A DNA stretch of 64,000 nucleotides, taken from assembly GCF_030649675.1 (NCBI RefSeq), contig NZ_JAUTDR010000008.1, forward strand, positions 124,001-188,000, given 5' to 3'. The translations under genes and the position numbers were made by a program. This document shows positions 19,714 to 29,445 of this stretch, piece by piece; the first letter of the stretch is position 1; each line of letters begins with the position of its first letter. Below the pieces are notes generated by a model. The model did not search any database. It was not told where the DNA came from and saw only the letters and a list, made by a program, of their open reading frames with translations. This DNA is from Haliea sp. E1-2-M8. GTDB taxonomy: Bacteria > Pseudomonadota > Gammaproteobacteria > Pseudomonadales > Halieaceae.

Positions 19714-20627
19714 TGCCCGGCGCGGCCATGCTACTGGCGGATGCCAGCGCTGCCTTCATCAGTTATTTGCGGGATGTGCGGCAACTGTCTCCACATACCA
19801 TCAGCAACTATCAGCGTGACCTGCTCTCCCTGGTGGACTACTGCGCCGCGCGCCGGTGCGATGATGCCGGCGCCATTCACGAGGCCGATATCCGCGGCTG
19901 GGTGAGCCAGCTGCACCGCCACGGCCTCGCTGGCAGCAGCATCCAGCGGGCGCTGTCGGCGGCGCGCTCCTTCTTCAACTACCTGGGCCGGGAGCAGGGC
20001 CACAGCCGCAATCCCGCCGCCGCGGTGCAGGCACCGCGCCAGTCCCGGCGCCTGCCCAAGACCCTGGATGCGGACCAGGTCAACAAGTACCTGCAGTTTG
20101 CCGCCGACGACCCCATGGCCCTGCGCGACAGTGCGATCGCCGAGCTATTCTATTCCTCCGGCCTGCGCCTGGCGGAACTGGTGGCAATCAATCTGGATGA
20201 TATCGATCACCCGGCGCAACTGGTGACCGTGACCGGCAAGGGCCGCAAGACCCGCACCATCCCCGTTGGTTCCGTAGCCCTGACGGCAATCGGCCACTGG
20301 CTGGCGGTGCGCCCACCCAGTGCCGAGCCGGCCCTGTTTACCAGCAACCGCGGCCAGCGTATCAGCGTGCGCAATGTCCAGGCGCGGCTCAAGCTGCAGG
20401 GCCGCCGCGCGGGCATGTACCAGGACGTGCATCCACACATGCTGCGCCACTCTTTCGCCAGTCACATGCTGGAATCCAGCGGTGACCTGCGCGCGGTACA
20501 GGAACTGCTGGGGCACGCCAATATCGCCACCACCCAGATCTACACCCATCTGGACTTCCAGCACCTTGCCAAGGTCTACGATGCGGCCCATCCGCGGGCC
20601 AGGCGCCGCAAGGCCAAGCCGGACTGA
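19713..20627 (+). CDS. xerC: Tyrosine recombinase XerC
   Basis: A 304-residue site-specific recombinase that works with XerD at dif to resolve chromosome dimers. The N-terminal SAM-like core-binding domain runs to about residue 100. The catalytic domain has all expected residues: R152 (SGLRLAEL), K176 (TGKGRKTR), H242 and R245 (HPHMLRHSFAS), H268 (LLGHANI) and Y277 (IYTHLD). The ATG at 19713 overlaps the previous stop. An ATG at 19728 is an alternative. Assigned to XerC rather than XerD from context (dapF-DUF484-xerC-yigB). Confidence 0.95.
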   Translation: MPGAAMLLADASAAFISYLRDVRQLSPHTISNYQRDLLSLVDYCAARRCDDAGAIHEADIRGWVSQLHRHGLAGSSIQRALSAARSFFNYLGREQGHSRNPAAAVQAPRQSRRLPKTLDADQVNKYLQFAADDPMALRDSAIAELFYSSGLRLAELVAINLDDIDHPAQLVTVTGKGRKTRTIPVGSVALTAIGHWLAVRPPSAEPALFTSNRGQRISVRNVQARLKLQGRRAGMYQDVHPHMLRHSFASHMLESSGDLRAVQELLGHANIATTQIYTHLDFQHLAKVYDAAHPRARRRKAKPD

Positions 20628-20631
20628 GACC

Positions 20632-21345
20632 TTGAAGATCGCCGTCATCACCTTTGATCTGGACAACACGCTCTGGGACGTGGAGCCCGCCCTGCTTCGT
20701 GCGGAGCAGGCCCAGCGCGAATGGCTGCTCCGGTATCGCCCCGGCTGCATCGAACACCACGATCACGACAGCTTGTGGGAGTTCAAGAAAGCCGTGTGGA
20801 AACGCCACCCCGAGCTGGCCCACCACGTCAGCCAGATGCGTATCCGCATGCTCGGGGAACTACAGCGGGCCGCGGGATACAGCGAGGCGGACAGTGAGCG
20901 CGGCGCCCTGGGCGCCTTTGCCGCCTTCCTGGAGGAGCGCCACAAGGTGGAGCTGTACGAGGAAGCACTGGACATCCTGCGGCAACTGGCCGGCAGCTAC
21001 CGGCTCGGGGCGCTCACCAACGGCAATGCCGATATCTACAAGACCGATGCCGCCGAGTACTTTGATTTCGCGTTCCTGGCGGAGGAGATTGGCGCAAGCA
21101 AGCCCGCCCCGGACATGTTCCGGGCGGCACTGGCGAAAACCGGGGTGGAGCCCGGGCAGATCGTACACGTGGGGGATAACCCGGAGCATGACATCGTGGG
21201 AGCCAGCCGCGTTGGCCTGCGCACTGTCTGGGTCAACCTGCAGGGAGCTTCCTGGAACCGTGCCGACATCGCCCCCGATGCAGAAGTTCTGCGGCTGAGT
21301 GAGTTGCCTGCGGCCATCCGCAGCATTGACAGCCCCGGAGCGTGA
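20632..21345 (+). CDS. yigB: HAD-family hydrolase, YigB-like
   Basis: A 237-residue HAD phosphatase. The nucleophile motif is TFDLDNTLWD (D9 and D11). The lap motif GALTNGNADI follows, then the Lys in GASKPAPDMF and the acidic motif VHVGDNPEHDIVGA. E. coli YigB, the same length and in the same position after xerC, dephosphorylates FMN among other substrates, so a riboflavin-pathway phosphatase role is plausible. The start is TTG four bases after the xerC stop. No nearer ATG fits the family N-terminus. It is the last gene of the operon. Confidence 0.88.
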   Translation: MKIAVITFDLDNTLWDVEPALLRAEQAQREWLLRYRPGCIEHHDHDSLWEFKKAVWKRHPELAHHVSQMRIRMLGELQRAAGYSEADSERGALGAFAAFLEERHKVELYEEALDILRQLAGSYRLGALTNGNADIYKTDAAEYFDFAFLAEEIGASKPAPDMFRAALAKTGVEPGQIVHVGDNPEHDIVGASRVGLRTVWVNLQGASWNRADIAPDAEVLRLSELPAAIRSIDSPGA

Positions 21346-21357
21346 AAAACAAAAAAA

Positions 21358-21381
21358 ACGGAGGCACATAAGTACCTCCGT
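21358..21381 (-). terminator. Rho-independent terminator of PRC-barrel gene
   Basis: ACGGAGG and CCTCCGT arms form a 7-bp stem that extends by two more pairs past one mismatch, with an ATAA-type loop. On the minus strand the hairpin is followed by a long T-run (A-rich at 21346-21357 on the plus strand). It ends the leftward PRC-barrel transcript just beyond yigB. Confidence 0.85.
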
Positions 21382-21406
21382 AAAGGGGAACCGTTAAAAC
21401 CTGTGT

Positions 21407-21865
21407 TTAGTTGGGCGCGTGCTCGGGCAGTGCCTCCAACGCTTTCTCATCCATATCAATAGTGAGCGTGATGTCATCGCCTTCAACGACGCGATCCATC
21501 TGATCCCAGTCAATGGCGACATTCCGCTGGCCGCCACCCTTCATGTCACTGCGGCTCACCAGGATCGCAGTGACATTGCCGTCCTTGTCGATCACCAGGT
21601 TGGACACTTGGCCCACCTCCTTGCCACTGCGACGATTCTGGACCCTGTGGCCGATGAGGTCAGCAGCGTAAAAGCCGGACCTGGACTTGATGGCGGGATA
21701 TTCATGCTCGCCTCCGCCACCTGACTCGTCACCGACAACCGGATCTGTAACCACGGCCCCACGATCAGCCTCGTTCCCGGGCACCTGTGCGGCGGCAATC
21801 CCGGAACCCAAAAAGGTCACCGAGGCGACCGCTGCGGCCAGTGCCAGGTCAGTAAATTTTTTCAT
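21407..21865 (-). CDS. Exported PRC-barrel domain protein
   Basis: A 152-residue protein with signal peptide MKKFTDLALAAAVASVTFLG and a probable cleavage after AAA. The start is supported by GGAGAAG upstream. The mature part carries a PRC-barrel-like segment (YAADLIGHRVQNRRSGKEVGQVSNLVIDKDG) followed by VTAILVSRSDMKGGGQ. PRC barrels are small beta folds found in photosynthetic reaction centre H subunits and RimM. Exported versions are often stress-linked. Role unknown. It is followed by a clear terminator and divergent from a BON lipoprotein. Confidence 0.82.
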   Translation of the reverse strand: MKKFTDLALAAAVASVTFLGSGIAAAQVPGNEADRGAVVTDPVVGDESGGGGEHEYPAIKSRSGFYAADLIGHRVQNRRSGKEVGQVSNLVIDKDGNVTAILVSRSDMKGGGQRNVAIDWDQMDRVVEGDDITLTIDMDEKALEALPEHAPN

Positions 21866-22113
21866 TGCAGCTTCTCCTTGTCCCAGCATGCCACTTTGCA
21901 CGCCAGACAAACCTGACGGGGAAACTACCCTTCCAATCAAGAATGCAGGGGCCATCATCTACCAGGCGCATGCTCGCGTCTGTGCGGCAGCGTACCGACT
22001 GATACCGGGATCACACCTGACTATAAGCCCTCTGCGCAGCACCAACTTTGTATCTGCGGCAGTAGGGCAGTGACTCAAACTGCATCCGGCAAAACCCACC
22101 AAGAGTTTTATAC

Positions 22114-22428
22114 ATGAATATTTCAATGAAAAGTTTTCCGACCTTCATCCTGGCCGCAATGCTGGCACTGCTGGTCGGCTGCGCATCTACCTCTGACCAG
22201 GAAGGCACCGGCGAATATTTCGATGACACTGTGATCACCACCAAAGTGAAGGCTGCAATCTTCGCCGATGACAACCTCAAGAGTGCAGAGATCAACGTCG
22301 AAACCTTCAAGGGAGTGGTCCAGCTGAGCGGCTTCGTCAGCTCACAGGCAGACATTAACCAGGCCGTTCGTCTTGCCCGGGACGTCGAGGGTGTAAAGTC
22401 GGTTAATAACGATATGAAACTTAAATAG
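22114..22428 (+). CDS. BON-domain lipoprotein
   Basis: A 104-residue lipoprotein: signal peptide to lipobox LLVGC (C23), then a single BON domain (about residues 37-102) with TTKVKAAIFADDNLKSAEI, GVVQLSGFVSS and VEGVKSVNNDMKLK. BON domains (as in OsmY and DolP) bind membranes and act in envelope stress tolerance. The start could also be the Met five codons later. It sits between two PRC-barrel genes, suggesting a small envelope-stress group. Its promoter was not resolved. Confidence 0.88.
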   Translation: MNISMKSFPTFILAAMLALLVGCASTSDQEGTGEYFDDTVITTKVKAAIFADDNLKSAEINVETFKGVVQLSGFVSSQADINQAVRLARDVEGVKSVNNDMKLK

Positions 22429-22507
22429 GTACATCAACCGGTGTCTCTCCCGGGCACGGACAGCCTGGGAGCTGACAACCGGGCTTGTTACCAACCGGGA
22501 GAATAAC

Positions 22508-23207
<700 letters not shown>

Positions 23208-23209
23208 TC

Positions 23210-23237
23210 ATTATGAAAGCCGGGCGCAGAATCGCAA
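23210..23237 (-). promoter_or_regulatory. Sigma-70-type promoter for the downstream P-II gene
   Basis: On the minus strand TTGCGA (-35) and CATAAT (-10) are separated by 16 bases. They lie between the amtB terminator and the P-II start, which supports independent transcription. Confidence 0.5.
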
Positions 23238-23254
23238 GGGGCGGACACAAAAAA

Positions 23255-23272
23255 GGGGGCCCGAAGGCCCCC
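23255..23272 (-). terminator. Rho-independent terminator of amtB
   Basis: GGGGGCC and GGCCCCC arms with a four-base loop (CGAA) form a perfect 7-bp GC stem. On the minus strand a run of six T follows. It closes the porin-glnK-amtB transcript. Confidence 0.9.
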
Positions 23273-23310
23273 AAAGCACGCATTGCAGCAATGCGCCCGC
23301 AAGACGGTGA

Positions 23311-24582
23311 CTATTTCTGGGCGACGAACTCCGGGTAGGCTTCCATACCGCACTCGGACATATCCACCCCTTCGTACTCCTCTTCCTCAGTGACCCGGAT
23401 ACCCATGACAGCCTTGAGGATGCCCCAGGTAATCAGGCTGGCGCCAAAGACCCAGACGAAGATGACCAGCATGCCGACCAGCTGACCCATGAAGGTCGCG
23501 TCAGGATCCGACAGCAGCACCGCGAAAATGCCCCAGATGCCGACCACGCCGTGGACGGAGATGGCACCAACCGGATCGTCGATCTTGATCTTGTCCATGG
23601 CCACGATGCTGCCCACCACGATCGCACCACCGATCGCACCGATGATCATCGCCAACAGGGGCGAGGGGTCAGCCGGTTCGGCGGTGATGGCTACCAGGCC
23701 TGCGAGTGCGCCGTTCAGGGCCATGGTCAGGTCCGCCTTGCCAAAGACGAGGCGAGACAACAGCAGGGCTGCAATCAGACCGCCGGCGGCGGCGGCATTG
23801 GTGTTCAGGAACACGTTGGCAACTTCGTTGGCAACCCCGATACCGCCCAGCTTGAGGGTGGAACCACCGTTGAAGCCGAACCAGCCCATCCACAGGATGA
23901 ATGTGCCCAGGGTCGCCAGCGGCATGTTGGCACCGGGGATGGCGCGTACCGACCCGTCGGCAGCGTACTTGCCTTTCCGTGCGCCCAGCAGCAGGACACC
24001 GGCCAGGGCCGCAGCAGCGCCAGCGAGGTGCACGATTCCGGAGCCGGCGTAGTCGCTGTAGCTCAGTTCACCGATAAAGGGTACCGGCTTGCCACCCCAG
24101 GTCCAGCCGCCCTCGATCGGGTAGATGACACCGGTCATGACTACCGCAAAGGCCAGGAAGGCCCACAGCTTCATGCGCTCGGCCACGGCACCGGAGACGA
24201 TGGACATGGCGGTGGCGACAAATACCACCTGGAAGAAGAAGTCCGAGGCGCCGGAGTACACCGAGTCGCCGTCGAAACCCGCTTCCGCGGAATCCGCCAG
24301 TACCGCGGCAATCGCCGCTTCGTCCATCTGCGCTACCGTGGTCACGCCGGACAGGAAGAAACCCCCGTCGTACATGAACTGGTACCCGCAAATCAGGTAC
24401 ATGGTGCAGGCCACCGCGTACAGGGCCACGTTCTTGGTGAGAATTTCGGTAGTGTTTTTGGCACGCACGAGGCCCGCTTCCAGCATGGCGAAGCCAGCCG
24501 CCATCCACATCACCAGCGCGCCGCACACCAGAAAGTAGAAGGTGTCCATCGCATACTGTAATTCAAAAATCTGGTTTTCCAT
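23311..24582 (-). CDS. amtB: Ammonium transporter AmtB
   Basis: A 423-residue inner-membrane channel with about eleven hydrophobic helices. Family blocks include FAMLEAGLVRAKN at the N-terminus, FGFNGGSTL and the LSVHG/AISVHGVVGIWG region. Unlike E. coli AmtB no cleavable signal peptide is seen; the first helix starts near residue 12. It follows a glnK after 33 bases, the usual arrangement, so GlnK can plug the channel when nitrogen is plentiful. Regulation by the sigma-54 promoter before the porin is likely. Confidence 0.95.
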   Translation of the reverse strand: MENQIFELQYAMDTFYFLVCGALVMWMAAGFAMLEAGLVRAKNTTEILTKNVALYAVACTMYLICGYQFMYDGGFFLSGVTTVAQMDEAAIAAVLADSAEAGFDGDSVYSGASDFFFQVVFVATAMSIVSGAVAERMKLWAFLAFAVVMTGVIYPIEGGWTWGGKPVPFIGELSYSDYAGSGIVHLAGAAAALAGVLLLGARKGKYAADGSVRAIPGANMPLATLGTFILWMGWFGFNGGSTLKLGGIGVANEVANVFLNTNAAAAGGLIAALLLSRLVFGKADLTMALNGALAGLVAITAEPADPSPLLAMIIGAIGGAIVVGSIVAMDKIKIDDPVGAISVHGVVGIWGIFAVLLSDPDATFMGQLVGMLVIFVWVFGASLITWGILKAVMGIRVTEEEEYEGVDMSECGMEAYPEFVAQK

Positions 24583-24615
24583 GGGATTTACTCTCGTCTG
24601 TTAGTCGCGTTGGTT

Positions 24616-24969
<354 letters not shown>

Positions 24970-24976
24970 TCAACAG

Positions 24977-24994
24977 GGCGCCCCGGAGGGCGCC
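24977..24994 (-). other. Intercistronic GC hairpin, porin to glnK
   Basis: GGCGCCC and GGGCGCC pair perfectly over 7 bp with a four-base loop, between the porin stop and the glnK start. No T-run follows, so it is more likely an RNA processing or stability element than a terminator. Confidence 0.55.
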
Positions 24995-25016
24995 ATTGGG
25001 GTCGATCCCGACGCGC

Positions 25017-25694
25017 TCAGAAGCTCTTCGAGATGGAGAACACGACGCGATCATCGGCGGCATCGACATCGTCGAGGTCGGTACCGATGAAGGCGAGGGC
25101 GAAGTCCAGCTCGTAGGCGCTGTAGCCCAGGGTGATACCGTAGTCCATATAGGTATCGGCACCGTCCTCCCAGAAATCGTCCTGGTCGGTGTCGGTGTAA
25201 CCGATATTGAAGCCGACGCTGAACTGCTCACTGAGGCTCATGGAGTAGCCCGCGGAGTAGTAGATGTAGGTGGGGCCGCCATCGCCGAACTCATCGGAGT
25301 AGTTGACGCCAACGCTGAAATCCGCGTAGCTCAAGCCGAGCGCAAACTCGAGATAGTCGAATTCCGGCTCGTTCTCGTAGTCGTAGTAGATGAAACCGAT
25401 GTCGTAGCCCAGGCCGCCGCCGGTTTCGCCGGCGAACCCGCCGTAGTAGTCCATCTCGGTGGAGGCGTCGCCGCCAAAGTTGATATTGGACCCCCAGATG
25501 CCAGCGTACAGCCCGGTCTCACCGGCCCAGTCGAAGCCGCCCTGGATGGCCCCGCGCTCGCCGGTCTGGGAGATGCCGCGGAAGGTGTAGTCCGTTGCCA
25601 GGGTCACGTTGGCGCCGATCTCGGCCTGGGCAGAAGCAGCACCCAGCAGCACGACAGCGGCGATGGAAGCGGGAAGCAGTTTCTTGTGCAACAT
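25017..25694 (-). CDS. TorF family putative porin
   Basis: A 225-residue outer-membrane protein. The signal peptide ends at AQAEIG. The mature protein has alternating aromatic beta strands, many Tyr, Asp and Gly residues, and a C-terminal Phe (VFSISKSF). The opening ANVTLATDYTFRGISQTG is the hallmark of the TorF/Gcw_chp family (TIGR02001). Members often sit beside glnK-amtB, as here, suggesting outer-membrane passage of small nitrogen compounds. Substrate is unknown. A sigma-54 promoter lies 93 bases upstream of the start codon. Confidence 0.88.
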   Translation of the reverse strand: MLHKKLLPASIAAVVLLGAASAQAEIGANVTLATDYTFRGISQTGERGAIQGGFDWAGETGLYAGIWGSNINFGGDASTEMDYYGGFAGETGGGLGYDIGFIYYDYENEPEFDYLEFALGLSYADFSVGVNYSDEFGDGGPTYIYYSAGYSMSLSEQFSVGFNIGYTDTDQDDFWEDGADTYMDYGITLGYSAYELDFALAFIGTDLDDVDAADDRVVFSISKSF

Positions 25695-25786
25695 GTTTCA
25701 TTCTCCTTGGGTTGGTGTCCGGAAGCTGCAGGTCCTGGCCTGGGATCACTTCCGTGACACATTTTTCAGATTCGCAACAGGCCTTA

Positions 25787-25802
25787 AGCAGGCCCTGTGC
25801 CA
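25787..25802 (-). promoter_or_regulatory. Sigma-54 (-24/-12) promoter for porin-glnK-amtB
   Basis: On the minus strand the sequence is TGGCACAGGGCCTGCT. The -24 GG and -12 GC are separated by exactly ten bases, and TGGCAC is a perfect match to the consensus -24 element. Nitrogen control of glnK-amtB by RpoN and NtrC is well known. No clear NtrC site with the usual spacing was found. Confidence 0.75.
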
Positions 25803-25922
25803 GGAGAACAAAAATCTATTAAAAACATTGGGTTGGATAAACATCGCCGGCTTGTCTGTGCGCTGGCAGACGCTACGAGCGCAAGTGGCGCGCACCATTT
25901 CAATGCATTGCCCATCATTGGT

Positions 25923-25941
25923 GCACAGAGATGATCTGTGC
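25923..25941. repeat. Perfect 19-bp inverted repeat, candidate operator
   Basis: GCACAGA and TCTGTGC arms are perfect and separated by five bases (GATGA). It lies between the torF sigma-54 promoter and ubiK. The GCAC...GTGC ends recall NtrC sites, but the spacing is four bases too long. The bound factor is unknown. Confidence 0.45.
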
Positions 25942-26000
25942 CCGACCCGGCAATTGCACTACACTGGTCGTGCTATTACTGCTTCGAGGACACGCGCGCC

Positions 26001-26210
26001 ATGGCCCTGAAACCCCCACCGCTGGGCGACATCCTGCAACAGATGAACGGCCTGGCCCAGTCGGCACTGGGCAAGCTGGAGATGGTGAGCCGGGAAGAAT
26101 TCGATGCCCAGGCGGCCATCCTTGCGCGCACCCGGGCACGGGTCGCGGACCTGGAGGCGGAGCTGGAAGGCTTGACCAGGGAATTCGAAGCCCGGCAAGC
26201 AAACAACTAA
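26001..26210 (+). CDS. ubiK: Ubiquinone biosynthesis accessory factor UbiK
   Basis: A 69-residue coiled-coil protein of the BMFP/YqiC family. The diagnostic part is MVSREEFDAQAAILARTRARVADLEAE, matching E. coli UbiK. UbiK forms a complex with UbiJ that helps the later hydroxylation and methylation steps of ubiquinone synthesis. The ATG at 26001 is chosen with GAGGA upstream. A longer in-frame start would run into the promoter. It lies 36 bases before yifB, the same neighbourhood as in Pseudomonas. Shorter than the E. coli protein at the N-terminus. Confidence 0.88.
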   Translation: MALKPPPLGDILQQMNGLAQSALGKLEMVSREEFDAQAAILARTRARVADLEAELEGLTREFEARQANN

Positions 26211-26246
26211 CGGTCAGCCCCTGCGGGGCGAGCTCAAGGATGAGCC

Positions 26247-27752
26247 ATGGAACTGTCAGTTATCTACAGCCGCGCCGGGGTCGGCATTGCCGCGCCCCTG
26301 GTGCAGGTGGAGACCCATCTTGGCAATGGCCTGCCTGCGTTCAACATCGTCGGGTTGCCGGAGACCGCGGTGCGCGAGAGCCGTGACCGTGTTCGCTGTG
26401 CCCTGCAGAATTCCCATTTCGAGTTTCCGGACCGGCGCATCACGGTGAACCTGGCGCCGGCAGACCTGCCCAAGGAGGGCGGGCGTTTTGATCTGCCCAT
26501 TGCTCTCGGCATCCTGGCCGCCTCCGGCCAGCTTCCCGCCGCCAGTCTCCCGGGCCACGAATTCATCGGTGAACTGGCTCTCGGCGGCGCAATCCGCCCT
26601 ATCCCCGGTATCATCCCGGCAGCCCAGGCCTGCACGGCCGCGGCACGCAGGCTGGTGACGCCGGCAGACAACGCAGCCCTGGCCGCAGTGGTGCCGGGCA
26701 GCCGGATCATCGGCGCCGTGGATCTGCTGACCCTGTGTGCGCATCTCAACGGCCGCCAGCCGCTGCCGCCGACCCCGCCCACCAACCCGCTGCGGGACTC
26801 TGCGGTGCACTACCCCGACCTTGCGGACGTGGCCGGCCAGAGCCTGGCTCGCCGCGGGCTCGAAGTCGCCGCCAGCGGCGGTCACAACCTGCTGCTGTGC
26901 GGCCCGCCCGGGACCGGCAAGACCCTGCTCGCGAGCCGACTGCCCGGGATCCTGCCGCCACCGGACCCGGAGGAGGCCCTGACCTGCGCCGCTCTGCACA
27001 GCTTCTATGACAGCACCAGCCTGGAGCATCTGGGGCAGCGCCCCTTCCGCAGCCCGCACCACAGCGCGAGCGCCGCGGCCCTGGTGGGCGGTGGTGCCCG
27101 CCCCCGGCCCGGTGAGGCCAGCCTCGCCCACGGCGGGGTACTGTTTTTGGACGAGCTGCCCGAATTCAGCCGCCAGGTGCTGGAGATGCTGCGCGAGCCA
27201 ATGGAGGCCGCCGCCATCACCCTGTCGCGAGCCAACCACAAGTTCACTTACCCGGCCCGCTTCCAGCTCGTCGCCGCCATGAACCCCTGCCCCTGCGGAT
27301 TCCACGGCGACGACCAGCAGCCCTGCCGCTGCAGCCCGGACCAGATCCAGCGCTATCGCCAGCGCCTGTCAGGACCGCTGCTGGACCGGATTGACCTGCA
27401 CGCGGAGGTGCCGCGACTGGATGCCGCAAGCCTGCTGCGGGAGAGAACGGCGGGGGAAAGTTCAGAGTCGGTACGACTGCGGGTTATCGCGGCGCGCAGC
27501 TGCCAGCTGGAACGGCAGGGCTGCACCAATGCCGTGTTGTCCGATGAGCAGTTCCGGGAGCTTTGCCGCCTGCAGCCGGCGGCGCGGCGCCAGTTGGAGC
27601 AGGCCGCCGACGCCATGCACCTGTCGGGGCGCGGCCTGCACCGCAGCCTGCGGGTCGCGCGCACCCTGGCGGACATGGCCGGAGTTGCCACCATCGACTG
27701 CGGTCACATCGCCGAGGCACTGGCCTTCCGGCAGCAGGCCGCGCGGCCCTGA
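26247..27752 (+). CDS. comM: YifB/ComM family AAA+ ATPase
   Basis: A 501-residue protein with an N-terminal ChlI/Lon-like domain (about 1-170, HEFIGELALGGAIRPIPGII). A magnesium-chelatase-type AAA+ core follows with Walker A CGPPGTGKTLLASRLPG, Walker B GGVLFLDELPEF and a Cys-rich loop NPCPCGFHGDDQQPCRCSPDQ. ComM in Vibrio is a hexameric branch-migration helicase that helps integrate DNA taken up by natural transformation. Length is typical. It converges on paaN with a ten-base gap. Confidence 0.93.
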   Translation: MELSVIYSRAGVGIAAPLVQVETHLGNGLPAFNIVGLPETAVRESRDRVRCALQNSHFEFPDRRITVNLAPADLPKEGGRFDLPIALGILAASGQLPAASLPGHEFIGELALGGAIRPIPGIIPAAQACTAAARRLVTPADNAALAAVVPGSRIIGAVDLLTLCAHLNGRQPLPPTPPTNPLRDSAVHYPDLADVAGQSLARRGLEVAASGGHNLLLCGPPGTGKTLLASRLPGILPPPDPEEALTCAALHSFYDSTSLEHLGQRPFRSPHHSASAAALVGGGARPRPGEASLAHGGVLFLDELPEFSRQVLEMLREPMEAAAITLSRANHKFTYPARFQLVAAMNPCPCGFHGDDQQPCRCSPDQIQRYRQRLSGPLLDRIDLHAEVPRLDAASLLRERTAGESSESVRLRVIAARSCQLERQGCTNAVLSDEQFRELCRLQPAARRQLEQAADAMHLSGRGLHRSLRVARTLADMAGVATIDCGHIAEALAFRQQAARP

Positions 27753-27762
27753 GGCAGGACAC

Positions 27763-29445
27763 TCAGGCCGCTGGCGCCACCCCCATGAACTTGCTCTGGA
27801 CGATGCGGAAGCGGTTACTGACGAAGGCGAGGTCGGCGAGACAGGCATTGCCCGCCGGGTTGAGCCCGGTGACATGGAAATCGGAATAGGCCGCGGCAAA
27901 ATTGATCGGCATGCCGGTCAGGTTGCAGGCCACCGAGGCGCCGGCGGCGTGATAGGCGTCCACCGCCCGGCCCAGAAAGGCCGGGTCCGTGGAGTAGACG
28001 TGGGAGGTGATGGCGCCGCAGTCGCGGGCATTGCCGGTGGCGTCCGCCAGGCAGGCCTCCAGGCTGTCGTTGGCGATGATGAATGACACCGGGCCAAAGA
28101 CTTCCTGCCGGTACCAGTCCCGGTCGGCCTCGGTCGCCGCGATCACCAGCGGGGTGGCAGTGCGCGCCGCGGGGAAGCCCGGATTGTCGTAGGGCGCAGA
28201 GTCACGCAGGATCCGGCCCCCCGCCAGTTCGCGATAGCGATCCACATTGGCCTGCACTGTGGGGTCGAACAGGGTGCCGCAGAGTGTCGCCGCCGCGCGC
28301 GGCTCCGCCAGCCAGTGGTCCACCGCGGCACAGATGGCCTGCGCCACATCCGCATGCGAGACGGTCTCACCCCCAACCTGGATGCCCGCCGCAGGGATGT
28401 GGATATTCTGCACGCTGGTACACATCTGCGCCGAAGCCTGGCACAGGGAGTGGGCAATCGCCCGGGCGGTGGCGGTGAGGTCGTCGGTGGACTCCAGCAC
28501 CACCGAGTTGCAACCCGCGGTCTCGGTGTAGACCAGCTTGCCCGGGCAGTTCTGCTCCAGCCAACTGCCAAAGCGGGGGCTGCCGGTGAAGTCGATGATG
28601 GCGGTGTCGGGATGCTGGACCAGGGGCAGGGTCGCGGGCTCCGCCCGCGTGTCTGCCGCCAGGGTCACCAGGTTGGGGTCAAAACCCGCCTCCGCCAGCA
28701 CCTCGCGACAGACCTTTGCCACCATGGCCACCGGCAGGGTTGCCGCCGGATGCGGCTTGAGGATCACCGGATTGCCGGTAGCCAGCGAGGCGCAGAGTGC
28801 CGGGTACGTGTTCCACAGCGGGAAGGTGGCGCAACACACCACCACGCCGATGCCCCGCGGCAGCAACCGATAGCGTTTCTCCAGACTGGCCACACCATCG
28901 CGGCCGAACTGCCGTTCCCAGTGCGCGGTGGCGGGTACATCCTGCATCGCCTTGTGGGCATAGGCCAGCGCTTCCAGACCCCGGTCCAGAGCGTTGGCAC
29001 CGCTGCCGGCAAAGGCCATGACGTAGGACTGGCCGGAGGTGTGCATGGTGGCATGGGCATTTTCGAACAACTGCTCGCCACAGCGCTGGAGAATTTCCAG
29101 GCACACCCCCACCCGTGCTTCCGGGCTGGCCGCGGCCCAGCCAGGGCGCGCGACATTGATGGCAGCGAACAGCCCTTGCGGGTCCATCTGTGGGTAGCGC
29201 ACGCCCAGTGGCTCACCGGTATAGGGCGAGACTTCCTCGCCGACACGGCCGATCTCGCCTGGCTGCAGCAGCGGAAAATGCTGCCCCAGCAGGCTCTCGA
29301 AGCGCGCCAGACCGGCGGCGGGCTTTTCCTCGCCGTGGATCTTGCTGCTGGGGTTCTCTGGCCAGCCGCTCCAGGCGTAGCGGTGGGCACAGGCGTCCAG
29401 GGCCTTGGTCAACAGATCCTGGTGTTTTTGCAACAGGGCAGTCAT
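27763..29445 (-). CDS. paaN: PaaN-type aldehyde dehydrogenase
   Basis: A 560-residue member of the aldehyde dehydrogenase superfamily, of the PaaN (TIGR02288) kind rather than the PaaZ fusion, because there is no hydratase domain. Catalytic-type residues are Cys342 (SAQMCTSVQ), Glu308 (YTETAG) and Lys230 (VILKPHP). The protein oxidises an aldehyde, probably linked to aromatic or acyl-CoA breakdown. No other paa genes are present, so phenylacetate itself may not be the substrate. It is the last gene of the leftward arm and overlaps the HxlR gene by four bases. It would suit aldehydes released by the cleavage oxygenase upstream. Confidence 0.85.
   Translation of the reverse strand: MTALLQKHQDLLTKALDACAHRYAWSGWPENPSSKIHGEEKPAAGLARFESLLGQHFPLLQPGEIGRVGEEVSPYTGEPLGVRYPQMDPQGLFAAINVARPGWAAASPEARVGVCLEILQRCGEQLFENAHATMHTSGQSYVMAFAGSGANALDRGLEALAYAHKAMQDVPATAHWERQFGRDGVASLEKRYRLLPRGIGVVVCCATFPLWNTYPALCASLATGNPVILKPHPAATLPVAMVAKVCREVLAEAGFDPNLVTLAADTRAEPATLPLVQHPDTAIIDFTGSPRFGSWLEQNCPGKLVYTETAGCNSVVLESTDDLTATARAIAHSLCQASAQMCTSVQNIHIPAAGIQVGGETVSHADVAQAICAAVDHWLAEPRAAATLCGTLFDPTVQANVDRYRELAGGRILRDSAPYDNPGFPAARTATPLVIAATEADRDWYRQEVFGPVSFIIANDSLEACLADATGNARDCGAITSHVYSTDPAFLGRAVDAYHAAGASVACNLTGMPINFAAAYSDFHVTGLNPAGNACLADLAFVSNRFRIVQSKFMGVAPAA

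Larger units (their letters stand above)
25695..26000. other. Divergent control region between torF and ubiK
   Basis: 306 bases without a credible gene. It holds, from left to right, a sigma-54 core promoter firing leftward, an AT-rich stretch (25808-25835) and a GC-rich block. A perfect 19-base inverted repeat and a weak TTGCAC box (25954) that may serve ubiK follow. It probably controls both directions. Confidence 0.6.

Noticed and set aside
25905-25941. NtrC site candidates GCACC...GGTGC upstream of torF
   Set aside because: The spacing does not match the usual GCAC-N7-GTGC layout. Reported only as an inverted repeat.
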